Origin: Acidobacteriota bacterium
Lineage (GTDB): Bacteria > Actinomycetota > Acidimicrobiia > Acidimicrobiales > Ilumatobacteraceae
Length of the DNA stretch: 64,000 nucleotides
Reading direction: 5' to 3'
NCBI GenBank assembly: GCA_018970175.1
Contig: JAGWWV010000004.1
Coordinates: 1 to 64,000, forward strand
The notes beneath the pieces are model-generated. The model worked only from the letters and a program-made list of their open reading frames with translations. It was not told where the DNA came from and ran no database searches. Each line of letters opens with the position of its first letter. Within the stretch, counting starts at the first letter, position 1. The translations under genes were made by a program, and so were the position numbers. This document shows, piece by piece, positions 1-8,813 of the stretch.

Positions 1-1
1 A

Positions 2-3000
2 CCGCAATCGGTGTCGGCCGCTGCGGGCGACACCGAGGTCACTCTCACATGGACCGCACCCGCCTCGACGGGCGGATCGCCGGTGTTGAACTACCTGATC
101 GAACGCTACGACGCGGCGTCGACGTCGTGGTTGGCGTTGTGTGGACAGTCGGGTCAGCCGGCCTGTTCGGCAGCTTTGTCGTTCGTCGTCACCGGTCTCA
201 CGAACGGCACCGCGTACGACTTCCGCGTCTCGGCAGTCAACGCGTCGGGAACCGGCGCGGCACTGCAGACCTCGTCGTCGGTGACACCGGCGGGCCGCCC
301 GGCTGCGCCGACGCTCACCTCGACCTTCGCAAACGATTCGAGCGTCAGCGTGGTGTGGTCGGCAGGGTCGAGCAACGGTTCTGCGATCACGGGCTTCAAG
401 GTTCAGCGCAGCATCGCCGGCGCAGCGTGGTCGACGGTTGCCACCGTTGGTGCGGCGACGACCACCTACACGTTGTCGAATCTCACGAACGGTGTTCCGG
501 TTTCCGTGCGCATCGTGGCGGTCAATGGTGTCGGCGACAGTCCGTTCAGCAGCACCCACGACGTCGTACCGGTTGCCGCAACGGCAACTCCGACGGGCCT
601 CACGGCGACACCGGGTGACTCCTACGTTCTCCTGGAATGGACCGCACCGTCCAACATCGGCGGTACGCCGATCACCGGTTACCTCGTCGAGCAGAACTCG
701 GGTAGCGGTTGGACGACCGTCACCACCACGACCAACCCTGCCACCGGCTACGCGGTCATGGGCTTGACGAACGGAGCGAGCTATCAATTCCGCGTCAGCG
801 CGGTGAACCGCGCAGGCACGTCGTCGGCAAGCGCGCCCTCTGCCCCTGCGATGCCGAATGCGGCTGCGACCATCCTCAATCAGCCTGGTGCCCCCACGTG
901 GGTGTCGGCCACGGGTTCCAATGGCAGCGTTGCGTTGTCGTGGAATGCGCCGTCGACGACCAACGGCGCAACGATCACCGGCTACTGGATCGAACGCCTC
1001 GCCGACGACCGCTCGGGTTGGACCGATGTGGTGGCAAACACCGGCAACACCACAACGACCCGGACTGTCGGCAGCCTCACGAACGGCACGACGTACTTCT
1101 TGCGTCTTCGTGCTCTCACTTCGGACGGCTCGGGCATGGTGTCTGCCGCGATCGCGGCGATTCCCTCGGGAGCACCGGGTGCTCCGACCGGGGTGGTCGG
1201 TGTGTCCGGACCCGAGCGGGTGACCGTGACGTGGTCTGCCCCGTCGAGCGACGGTGGCAGCGGCATTGCTTCGTACCAGGTCCGCTACCGCGTTGCCGGT
1301 ACGAGCACCGAGCTCGGAACCGTCAACGTTGCGGCGCCGAGAACCGCCGCGACGGTGTCGGGTCTCACGAACGGCACGGCGTACGAGTTCGTCGTCGCTG
1401 CGGTGAACGCGAACGGTGCAGGCGCCGACTCGGCCTGGTCGGCCTCGGTGACCCCCGCTGAACTGCCGAATTCGCCGAGCGGACTGACCGCGACCGCGGG
1501 CAATGCTCAGGTGTCGCTGTCGTGGACCGCACCGGCCGGAAATGGTTCGGCGGTGCAGTCGTACAAGGTCGAGATGTCGGCGAATGGCGGTGTCTCGTGG
1601 ACGACGATCGAGGCGGCGAATGCCGCAACGACGTACATCGCGACCGGCTTGACGAACGGCACGACCTACGTGTTCCGCGTCAGCGCGACCAACGCCGTAG
1701 GTACGGGTGTCTACGGCTCGCTCGCTGCGGCAACTCCGGCAACGGTTGCAACCGCACCGACCAACCTCGCGATCGCAACGGGTGACGGCTTCGTCTCGTT
1801 GTCGTGGCTCGCCCCCGTCAGCAACGGTGGACTGCCGACGACGCACTACGTCGTCGAGCAGTGGAACGCCGGAACCAGTACATGGGACCAGATCTGTGGA
1901 GTGACCGGTGAGCCCTCTTGTACGGCAGCGTTGACGCGCGTCGTCACGGGTCTCACCAACGGTGTCACGCACGACTTCCGCGTCGCGGCGGTCAACGCCC
2001 GCGGCACCGGGGCTTATGCGACGCAGTCGGCCGCGGCCAGCATCGGTGCGGTTCCCGGAATCCCGACGGGTCTGACGGCGACGTCCGGCAACGGTCAGGT
2101 GGCACTCGCATGGTCGGCTCCGGCATCGCTCGGTGGTTCGCCGATCGTGGGTTACAAGATCGAGCGGTCGCCCACCGGAACGGGTGACTGGTCGACGGTT
2201 TCTGCGAACACGGGCAGTGCGATCACCGCCTACACGGTTCCGAGTCTTGCCAACGGTACGCAGGTGTTCTTCCGCGTCAGCGCCATCAACGGCGGTGGCA
2301 CGGGCAGCGCGAGCAGCACCGCGAGCGCCACCCCGAACCAGCCCGCAACCGCACCTCAGAATGTGGTCGCCACGGCGGGCAATACGCTGGCGATCATCAC
2401 CTGGGCGGCGCCTTCGAACCTCGGCGGTTCGAATCTTGTGAACTACGTGGTTCAGATGTCATCGAACAACGGAAGCACATGGTCCCAGGTCGCGACAACG
2501 ACGGGTACGACCTCGACCCAAACCGGTCTCACGAACGGCACGAAGTACGTGTTCCGTGTGTACGCAGTGACCGCGGCAGGTGACGGTGTCTCGTCTTCGC
2601 CCGTCATTGCGACTCCGTTCACGGCGGCGGCCGCGCCGACGGGATTGTCGTTGCTGGCCGGCGACGGGCAGATCGTTGCTTCGTGGACGGCTCCCGCCGA
2701 CAACGGTGCGGCGATCACCGAGTACCGCGTGTCGTACAACGTCGACGGTGGTGTCTATTCGAGCGACATCGTCGTCACCGGAACGACCGCGGTCATCACC
2801 GGCCTCTCGAACGGTGCGAACATCAGAGTGCGCGTGACCGCGGTGAACGCCGCGGGACCGGGTGCGGTCGCGACGGCCGGGCCGACGGTGCCGCGCGGTC
2901 TTGCCACTGCGCCACAGTCGATGACGGCGACGGCGGCGAACACCGCCGCCGCGCTGTCGTGGGCGGCGCCGTCCACCAACGGTGGTGCAGCGATCATCGA

Positions 3001-6000
3001 GTACCGCATCGAGTCGTTCGTGTCCGGCGCATGGAGCGAGATCGGTCGCAGTGCGACCACGTCGTACAACGTGACGTCGCTGCAGAACGGCACGGCCTAC
3101 CAGTACCGGGTCTCGGCAGTGACCGCCGCGGGCATCGGCGCGGCGACGGAACCTGTTGTCGTGACGCCGGCAACGACGCCGACGGCCCCCATCTCGCTCG
3201 GTGCGACACCGGGTGATCGTTTCGTCACGGTCACGTGGGCCGCGCCCGCGGACACCGGCGGGTCGACGATCACGACCTACGTCGTCGAGCAATCGACCAA
3301 CGGAACGTTGTGGACGGAATCACTGCGCACAACCGCTCTCACCGCAACGGTGACGGGTCTCACGAACGGCACCTCGTACTCGTTCCGCGTGTATGCGATC
3401 AACGGAGCCGGTGCTGGTGCGGCGGTGACGACCGCGACGACTCACCAGCCGGGAGCAAAGGCTTCCGCGCCGACCGCGCTGGTGGCGACTCCGTCGTCGG
3501 CCCAAATTTCGCTGTCCTGGTCGGCGCCAACCGACACAGGCGGTACCACCCTCACGGGTTACGTCGTCGAACAGTCGACCGACGGTGGTCTCAACTGGAC
3601 CACTGCCACGACCGTGTCGGGCACGTCCGCCACCATCACCGGTCTCGCGAACGGTACTGCGTACTCGTTGCGTGTCAGGGCGACGAATTCGTCTGGTAAC
3701 GGCGCAGCCTCTGTGATCGTCACCGCCACGCCATTCGCACTGCCAGGAGCCCCGGTTGTTGCGGTTCCGGTTGCCGGAGACTCACAGGTGACACTCACGT
3801 GGAGCTCGCCCGCCGGCAACGGATCAAGCATCACCTCGTACGTGGTTCAACAATCGGCTGACAACGTGACCTTCTCGAACGTCGCGAACCCCACCGCGAC
3901 ATCTGCGATCGTGACCGGTCTCACGAACGGCACGAGGTACTGGTTCAGGGTGTTCGCCGTCAACGCGGCGGTGACAAGTGTTGCCACGATCGCCTCGTCG
4001 GGTGCTCCGGCATCCAACACGGTGAACGCCGTCCCCGTCACTGTTGCCGCGGCACCGACCGGGCTGACGGCGACGCCGTCGAACGCTGCGACCAGCTTGA
4101 ATTGGACCGCGCCCACCGACACGGGTGGTGGCACGATCACGTCGTATCGCATCGAGAGATTCGATGGCGCGAGCTGGGTCTTTGTGGTCAATGCCGCCTC
4201 GTCGCCGCGCTCGATCACGGGCCTGATCAACGGCACAACGTACACGTACCGGATTGCGGCGAACACAGCCGCGGGTACCGGTGCCTTCACCGAGGCCGTC
4301 ATCGTCACGCCTGCAACGGTCGCATCAGTTCCGCGGTCGTTGTCGCGAGTTGGAGGCGACCAATTCGTCACGCTCACATGGGCGTCACCATTGACCAACG
4401 GCGGCTCAGCGGTGTCCGCTTACATCGTCGAACAGTCGACAGATGGCACGAACTGGACCGAGAGCTTGCGTACTTCGGCGCTCGAAGCGACGGTCACTGG
4501 TCTCACGAACGGCACGTCGTATCGATTCCGTGTCCGTGCTGTGAATGCGGCGGGTGAGAGCCCGAACGCGACGACGACGGCGGTCGTGCCGAGCGCGGCC
4601 GCCGCAGCCCCGACGGGCCTCACGGCCACTCCGGGCAACGGATCGCTTGGTCTCGCATGGTCTGCGCCGATCGACACGGGTGGTTCGACGATCAGCGGCT
4701 ACTCGATCGAGCGCACGACTGATGGCGGCCTCACCTGGTCGGTTGTCCGCACGGTCTCGTCTGCTGCGACGACATTCACGGGCCTCGTCAACGGCGTGTC
4801 GTACTCGTTCCGTGTTCGCGCCATCAACGCGATCGGAACGGGTGCGGCTTCGACGTTCGTGACCGCGGCGCCCTACACCACACCGGGCGCCCCGCGCTCG
4901 GTGAGCGTTGCTCCGGCCGACACGCAGGCGGTTCTCACATGGATCGTTCCCGCATCGAACGGTGGAGCGACAATCACGTCGTACGTCGTGCAGCAGTCGA
5001 CCGACAACGTGAACTGGACCCTCGCCGACAATCCGACGTCGAATTCGACGACGATTGCCGACCTGCAGAACGGTGTGCAGTATTGGTTCCGCGTCTATGC
5101 GGTCAATGCGGCAGTCGCCGATGTGAACTCGGTGGAGTCGTCGGGTGCGGTCGCCTCGGCGACCGTGACTGTGGTGCCACGGACAACCGCATCGGCTCCG
5201 CTCAACCTGGTTCCGACCGCGGGTGACCGCCGGGTGACTCTTGCGTGGAACACGCCCACGAACAACGGTGGTGCCGCCCTCACGGGTTACCTCGTGCAGT
5301 CGTCGTCGACGGGTGGTCGCACGTGGACCACGGCCGGAACAGTGTCGGCATCGACTCTGTCCTTTGCGGTGACCGGCTTGACGAATGGCGTGGCCTACGC
5401 GTTCCGCGTGTCTGCGCTGAACGCGGCAGGCACCGGTGCCGCGTCCACGTGGGTGACGTCGTCGCCGGTCGCGCCGCCGATTGCGCCGCGGTCCGTCGAG
5501 GTTGCGGCGACCGAGGAAACGGTCGCGGCGCTCCAGTGGACGCCGCCGACGGATGACGGTGGAGCAGCAGTCGTCGGATACAAGGTGCAAACTTCGGTTG
5601 ACGGGGGAGCCACCTGGGTCGACACCGCGCAGCTCGGACCGAACGTCTTCGAGGCGGGCGTCCAAACCGCGTCGTTTGATGCCACGATCACAACCTCGTC
5701 GCGCCTGGTCACCCTCGGCCGGATCCGTTACCTCGTGGTCGATGACGCGGGACTGAACAATGCAACGTCTCTGCAGGTCGGTGGCCTGTCGGCGGGCAAG
5801 ATCTACAGCTTCCGCGTCGCGGCGTACTCGCTGGTCGGGCAAAGCCCGTGGATCGACACGTCACTGCGCGTCGGCACGACTCCGTCGGCTCCGCGTAACA
5901 TCAGCTACACATCGGACACCTCGTCGGTGACCCTTTCGTGGGATGCGCCGACGACACCCGCCGGTGCGGCCCTCACGTACAAGATCGAGCGTTCGACCGA

Positions 6001-7027
6001 TGGCGGCGCAACGTGGACTGTCGTGACGACGGTCGAGAGGACCAGCTACGCGAACACAGGACTCGAGTCGGGCACGACGTACCGGTACCGCGTGACTCCC
6101 TTGAACGGTGACCTGAACGGTGAGGCTGTCACGATCGAGACGAAGACGAAGACGGTTGAGAAGCAAGCTTTGGCACCGGCGCCCGAGCCGGTCGTGCCGA
6201 CTCCGACTCCAGCGCCGACACCCGCTGTGCCGGTCGCCGCGCCCGAGCCGGTCGTGCCGGCTCCGGCGCCCACACCGGCTCCCGAAGCCGCCGTCGCGGT
6301 TCCGGTACTCCAGCCGCGGCTGTCGGTGAGCGTCGATCTCACGGCAACACGGACTGCCGAGGGAACGGCGGCGCGCGTGTCGGGATCGTTCGTGAAGGCT
6401 CGGTCGAAGGTGACGGTCACCCTCGAAGCTTTGACGGGTGATCTTGCAGGTTCTGGTCGTGACGTCGTGTTGTCGACCCGCGCCAACAACTTCGGCAAAT
6501 TCGGCGCCCGACTCGACCTCTCATCCGACTTGCCGTCGGGCCGTTACGTCCTCACGTTGAGGGCGGTCAACCCCGATGGCAAGGCGATCACAAAGACTGT
6601 CCGCTTTACGATCAAGGCAAAGGACACCGTGCCTGCCGGAAGCGAAGGCGGATCGGCATCCGATGGGGCGACGACCGGTGGTGACGAGGCAAACCCGGCC
6701 ACAGAGTCCGGTGACACCGCCTCGGGTGGCTCTGCGGAGGAAGACGGAAAGACCGATGGCGCTGGCGACACAACCAGTGGAGACGGCGAGACAGCCGCAC
6801 CGCCGACCACGGACGTGCCGACGACCCTGCCCGGCGACGCGTCTGCGACGACGATTCCCGAGGCGTCGGACCAACCGGACACCCAAGTGGTCACGCGAGT
6901 CGTCTACAAGGATCGTGCCGCAACGGCGTCGGTCGTTCTGGCACTCATCGGTCTGATCGTGGGGCTCGTGCTCGGCTGGATCCTGCGCGGTCGGCGCAAG
7001 AAGGACGAGGAGGAAACGGCCCGCTGA
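2..7027 (+). CDS. Giant fibronectin type III repeat surface protein (5' partial)
   Basis: Reading frame is open from the first bases, so the true start lies upstream of the window; the track's GTG at 11 is internal. I count about 21 FnIII-like modules of roughly 90-100 residues. Each begins with an xAPxxLxATxG-type segment, has a TWxAPxxxGG strand and ends in GLTNGTxYxFRVxAVN. After the repeats come a Pro-rich linker with a duplicated APEPVVP unit, one further beta-rich domain, a long acidic Gly/Ser/Thr linker, a single hydrophobic helix (about 2300-2320) and an RGRRKKDEEE cytoplasmic tail. No LPXTG motif is present, so anchoring is by the membrane helix. Likely a cell-surface adhesin or extended stalk; the ligand is unknown. 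The near-identical codons of the GLTNGT segment recur through the gene, which suggests expansion by duplication. Confidence 0.9.
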   Translation, partial: PQSVSAAAGDTEVTLTWTAPASTGGSPVLNYLIERYDAASTSWLALCGQSGQPACSAALSFVVTGLTNGTAYDFRVSAVNASGTGAALQTSSSVTPAGRPAAPTLTSTFANDSSVSVVWSAGSSNGSAITGFKVQRSIAGAAWSTVATVGAATTTYTLSNLTNGVPVSVRIVAVNGVGDSPFSSTHDVVPVAATATPTGLTATPGDSYVLLEWTAPSNIGGTPITGYLVEQNSGSGWTTVTTTTNPATGYAVMGLTNGASYQFRVSAVNRAGTSSASAPSAPAMPNAAATILNQPGAPTWVSATGSNGSVALSWNAPSTTNGATITGYWIERLADDRSGWTDVVANTGNTTTTRTVGSLTNGTTYFLRLRALTSDGSGMVSAAIAAIPSGAPGAPTGVVGVSGPERVTVTWSAPSSDGGSGIASYQVRYRVAGTSTELGTVNVAAPRTAATVSGLTNGTAYEFVVAAVNANGAGADSAWSASVTPAELPNSPSGLTATAGNAQVSLSWTAPAGNGSAVQSYKVEMSANGGVSWTTIEAANAATTYIATGLTNGTTYVFRVSATNAVGTGVYGSLAAATPATVATAPTNLAIATGDGFVSLSWLAPVSNGGLPTTHYVVEQWNAGTSTWDQICGVTGEPSCTAALTRVVTGLTNGVTHDFRVAAVNARGTGAYATQSAAASIGAVPGIPTGLTATSGNGQVALAWSAPASLGGSPIVGYKIERSPTGTGDWSTVSANTGSAITAYTVPSLANGTQVFFRVSAINGGGTGSASSTASATPNQPATAPQNVVATAGNTLAIITWAAPSNLGGSNLVNYVVQMSSNNGSTWSQVATTTGTTSTQTGLTNGTKYVFRVYAVTAAGDGVSSSPVIATPFTAAAAPTGLSLLAGDGQIVASWTAPADNGAAITEYRVSYNVDGGVYSSDIVVTGTTAVITGLSNGANIRVRVTAVNAAGPGAVATAGPTVPRGLATAPQSMTATAANTAAALSWAAPSTNGGAAIIEYRIESFVSGAWSEIGRSATTSYNVTSLQNGTAYQYRVSAVTAAGIGAATEPVVVTPATTPTAPISLGATPGDRFVTVTWAAPADTGGSTITTYVVEQSTNGTLWTESLRTTALTATVTGLTNGTSYSFRVYAINGAGAGAAVTTATTHQPGAKASAPTALVATPSSAQISLSWSAPTDTGGTTLTGYVVEQSTDGGLNWTTATTVSGTSATITGLANGTAYSLRVRATNSSGNGAASVIVTATPFALPGAPVVAVPVAGDSQVTLTWSSPAGNGSSITSYVVQQSADNVTFSNVANPTATSAIVTGLTNGTRYWFRVFAVNAAVTSVATIASSGAPASNTVNAVPVTVAAAPTGLTATPSNAATSLNWTAPTDTGGGTITSYRIERFDGASWVFVVNAASSPRSITGLINGTTYTYRIAANTAAGTGAFTEAVIVTPATVASVPRSLSRVGGDQFVTLTWASPLTNGGSAVSAYIVEQSTDGTNWTESLRTSALEATVTGLTNGTSYRFRVRAVNAAGESPNATTTAVVPSAAAAAPTGLTATPGNGSLGLAWSAPIDTGGSTISGYSIERTTDGGLTWSVVRTVSSAATTFTGLVNGVSYSFRVRAINAIGTGAASTFVTAAPYTTPGAPRSVSVAPADTQAVLTWIVPASNGGATITSYVVQQSTDNVNWTLADNPTSNSTTIADLQNGVQYWFRVYAVNAAVADVNSVESSGAVASATVTVVPRTTASAPLNLVPTAGDRRVTLAWNTPTNNGGAALTGYLVQSSSTGGRTWTTAGTVSASTLSFAVTGLTNGVAYAFRVSALNAAGTGAASTWVTSSPVAPPIAPRSVEVAATEETVAALQWTPPTDDGGAAVVGYKVQTSVDGGATWVDTAQLGPNVFEAGVQTASFDATITTSSRLVTLGRIRYLVVDDAGLNNATSLQVGGLSAGKIYSFRVAAYSLVGQSPWIDTSLRVGTTPSAPRNISYTSDTSSVTLSWDAPTTPAGAALTYKIERSTDGGATWTVVTTVERTSYANTGLESGTTYRYRVTPLNGDLNGEAVTIETKTKTVEKQALAPAPEPVVPTPTPAPTPAVPVAAPEPVVPAPAPTPAPEAAVAVPVLQPRLSVSVDLTATRTAEGTAARVSGSFVKARSKVTVTLEALTGDLAGSGRDVVLSTRANNFGKFGARLDLSSDLPSGRYVLTLRAVNPDGKAITKTVRFTIKAKDTVPAGSEGGSASDGATTGGDEANPATESGDTASGGSAEEDGKTDGAGDTTSGDGETAAPPTTDVPTTLPGDASATTIPEASDQPDTQVVTRVVYKDRAATASVVLALIGLIVGLVLGWILRGRRKKDEEETAR

Positions 7028-7053
7028 GGTGTTGCTCGGCGGACGGGGTAGGG

Positions 7054-7659
7054 CTAGATCTTCGTGGTTTTGTCGCGGAGGAACCGGAAGTATTCCTCGT
7101 CGGTCACGGCTTCGTCGCCGAGAAGCGTGTTGTAGTACAGCAACTGGTTGACGATGAGAATGAAAAGTACGCGTTCGTCAAAGACCTGACCCTCGGGCAA
7201 ACGGGCGACGACACTTGCCGACCAATCCTTCATCACCTTGAAACGCGCCTGGGCGATGTCCTTCAGTCGTGCCTCGAGGGTGGGGTTCGTCGCGGCAACG
7301 GCGAGGATCTGCAGGCGAAGTTTCAAGTCCGGGTTGGTGTACGCCTCGCTCGGTTTCGGTGCCAGACCGAGAATCTGGTCGACGGTGAGCGGACCGCTCG
7401 CCGGCAACAGCATCGTCATTCGCTGCGCCGTGCGGTCGAGAATCTCTTCGTAGAGGTCACCGAGTACTTGTGCGAGGAGACCGTCGCGGTCGCCGAAGTA
7501 GCGGTAGATGATCGACACCGAGTAGTGCGCATTGGCCGCAACCTCGGCAACGCGCAATCCGAGGATTCCGTTTTTCTCGACCTCGGCTCGCGCGCTTGTC
7601 AGAATCAGTTCGCGCGGGTCGCCCGCGGCTTCGCGGTCAGATTTGCGGGGGCGACCCAT
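7054..7659 (-). CDS. TetR/AcrR family transcriptional regulator
   Basis: 201 residues. The N-terminal helix-turn-helix is clear (about residues 14-60: ILTSARAEVEKNG, then RVAEVAANAHYSVSIIYRYFGDRDGL), followed by an all-helical ligand-binding domain of normal TetR length. It lies downstream of and on the same strand as the acyl-CoA reductase/dehydrogenase/LarA/acyltransferase operon, about 100 bases after the acyltransferase stop. An inverted repeat sits in that gap. It may sense an acyl-CoA or other lipid intermediate; the ligand cannot be told from sequence. A second, unrelated TetR gene lies at the other end of the same operon. Confidence 0.88.
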   Translation of the reverse strand: MGRPRKSDREAAGDPRELILTSARAEVEKNGILGLRVAEVAANAHYSVSIIYRYFGDRDGLLAQVLGDLYEEILDRTAQRMTMLLPASGPLTVDQILGLAPKPSEAYTNPDLKLRLQILAVAATNPTLEARLKDIAQARFKVMKDWSASVVARLPEGQVFDERVLFILIVNQLLYYNTLLGDEAVTDEEYFRFLRDKTTKI

Positions 7660-7706
7660 GGCTCGGAAACCTAGACCTGGCCGCGGGAGCGAGGGAGAGA
7701 AAAATC

Positions 7707-7735
7707 TTTCGTTTTGTTGACCGTACGCAACGAAA
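7707..7735 (-). terminator. Inverted repeat with following T-run (terminator or TetR operator)
   Basis: Arms TTTCGTT (7707-7713) and AACGAAA (7729-7735) are perfect inverted repeats separated by 15 bases. Read on the minus strand the hairpin is followed by GATTTTT, which resembles a weak intrinsic terminator after the acyltransferase gene. Its position ahead of the TetR gene also allows an operator role. The stem is short and AT-rich, so either call is tentative. Confidence 0.35.
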
Positions 7736-7762
7736 AGTATCTCAGTGGCGCTGTGTGGCCTG

Positions 7763-8800
7763 CTAGTCGAGGTTCGGCCAACGTCGCTTTTGGCGACGCC
7801 GCTGACCCGCGACGCCCGTCTTGCGGTGTTCGTAAAGCGCCCACTGGCGTCGCCAGCCCGTGTAGTCGGGTCCGGTCAGGGGAGTTGAGGACCCTTGAGC
7901 AGCGCGACGTCGTGCGGTCCAGAAGTCCGTTGATGACTCGTCACCCAACAGTGTGACCGCACGTTCGATGCGATCGCTGAAGCGACGCGTGTTTTCACCG
8001 TCGTCAGGGAACAACGGCGCGCCGAACACCACGCGGGTGTGGCCACGCTTCGGTCTCTTCATTCCCTTGCCGAAGATCGCACCGGTGCCGTCGATGAAGA
8101 CCGGCACGACGGGCGCACCGGTTTTGGCACTGAGATAGGCGGCACCGGCCTTGAACTCTTGGCCCCAACCGTCGGGGGACCGGCCTCCCTCTGGATAGAT
8201 CACGAGGCTCCAGTCGCGTGCCAGGAGATGACGCAGTTCGTCGGACGACTTTCGACTCGTCGTCTCGCGGTCGATGGGAATGGCATTCAGTGCGAGCGCA
8301 GCGAGGGTGCCCTTCACCCGCTTGTCGAAGAAGTAGTCGGCGGCGGCCGCGACGACCAGACGGTCGCGCCATGGCTTTGGCACCGCGGTCACCATGAGCG
8401 GTGTGTCGAGATGCGAATGATGGTTCGGAGCGAAGATGACGCCTCCGATCGACTCGTTGTTGGCCAAGTCGGTGAGCCGGTCGACGCCCTCGACGGTTGG
8501 TCGTGCGAGAAACTGGACCATCGCATTGACGGGGCCGGCAACGAGCAGTCTGCGCACAAAACGTGAGCCGGGTCCGCGGGCGAAGTCGGTGTCGAAGTTT
8601 GCTCCGAGTGTCGACTCCTTTGTGGGCACCTCAACGCCACGCGGAACGCTTGGTGCCCGATAGGGGAATCCCTTCGTTCGCCACATCTTCACCGGCTTGG
8701 CGGCGAGGCCCTCGAGTCCTTCGGCCAGTCCCGCGGCGCGTTGCAGAACGCGGCGCGACATGTCGCTGCGCGTTTTCTGTTTCGGGTAGTCGCGGGCCAT
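7763..8800 (-). CDS. PlsC-like 1-acyl-glycerol-phosphate acyltransferase family protein
   Basis: 345 residues. The acyltransferase HX4D motif is present (NHHSHLD), followed by IPIDRE and the substrate-binding YPEGGRSPDG block, then VVPVFIDGTG; these are the canonical PlsC/LPLAT blocks in order. About 90 residues precede the first motif and a basic tail (RRRQKRRW) follows, both longer than in minimal PlsC. It starts 13 bases after the LarA-like gene stop and is the last gene of the four-gene operon. Expected to transfer an acyl group from acyl-CoA or acyl-ACP to a hydroxyl on a glycerol-phosphate-like or fatty-alcohol acceptor at the membrane face. The acceptor in this operon is unknown. Confidence 0.85.
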   Translation of the reverse strand: MARDYPKQKTRSDMSRRVLQRAAGLAEGLEGLAAKPVKMWRTKGFPYRAPSVPRGVEVPTKESTLGANFDTDFARGPGSRFVRRLLVAGPVNAMVQFLARPTVEGVDRLTDLANNESIGGVIFAPNHHSHLDTPLMVTAVPKPWRDRLVVAAAADYFFDKRVKGTLAALALNAIPIDRETTSRKSSDELRHLLARDWSLVIYPEGGRSPDGWGQEFKAGAAYLSAKTGAPVVPVFIDGTGAIFGKGMKRPKRGHTRVVFGAPLFPDDGENTRRFSDRIERAVTLLGDESSTDFWTARRRAAQGSSTPLTGPDYTGWRRQWALYEHRKTGVAGQRRRQKRRWPNLD

Positions 8801-8813
8801 CGTCGGGGTCCTC

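Noticed and set aside
4406-5842. 478-residue minus-strand ORF inside the FnIII gene
   Set aside because: Arg-rich antisense shadow that exists because the repeat codons avoid stops on both strands.
6900-7027. LPXTG sortase anchor at the end of the FnIII protein
   Set aside because: No LPxTG; only a membrane helix and basic tail are present.
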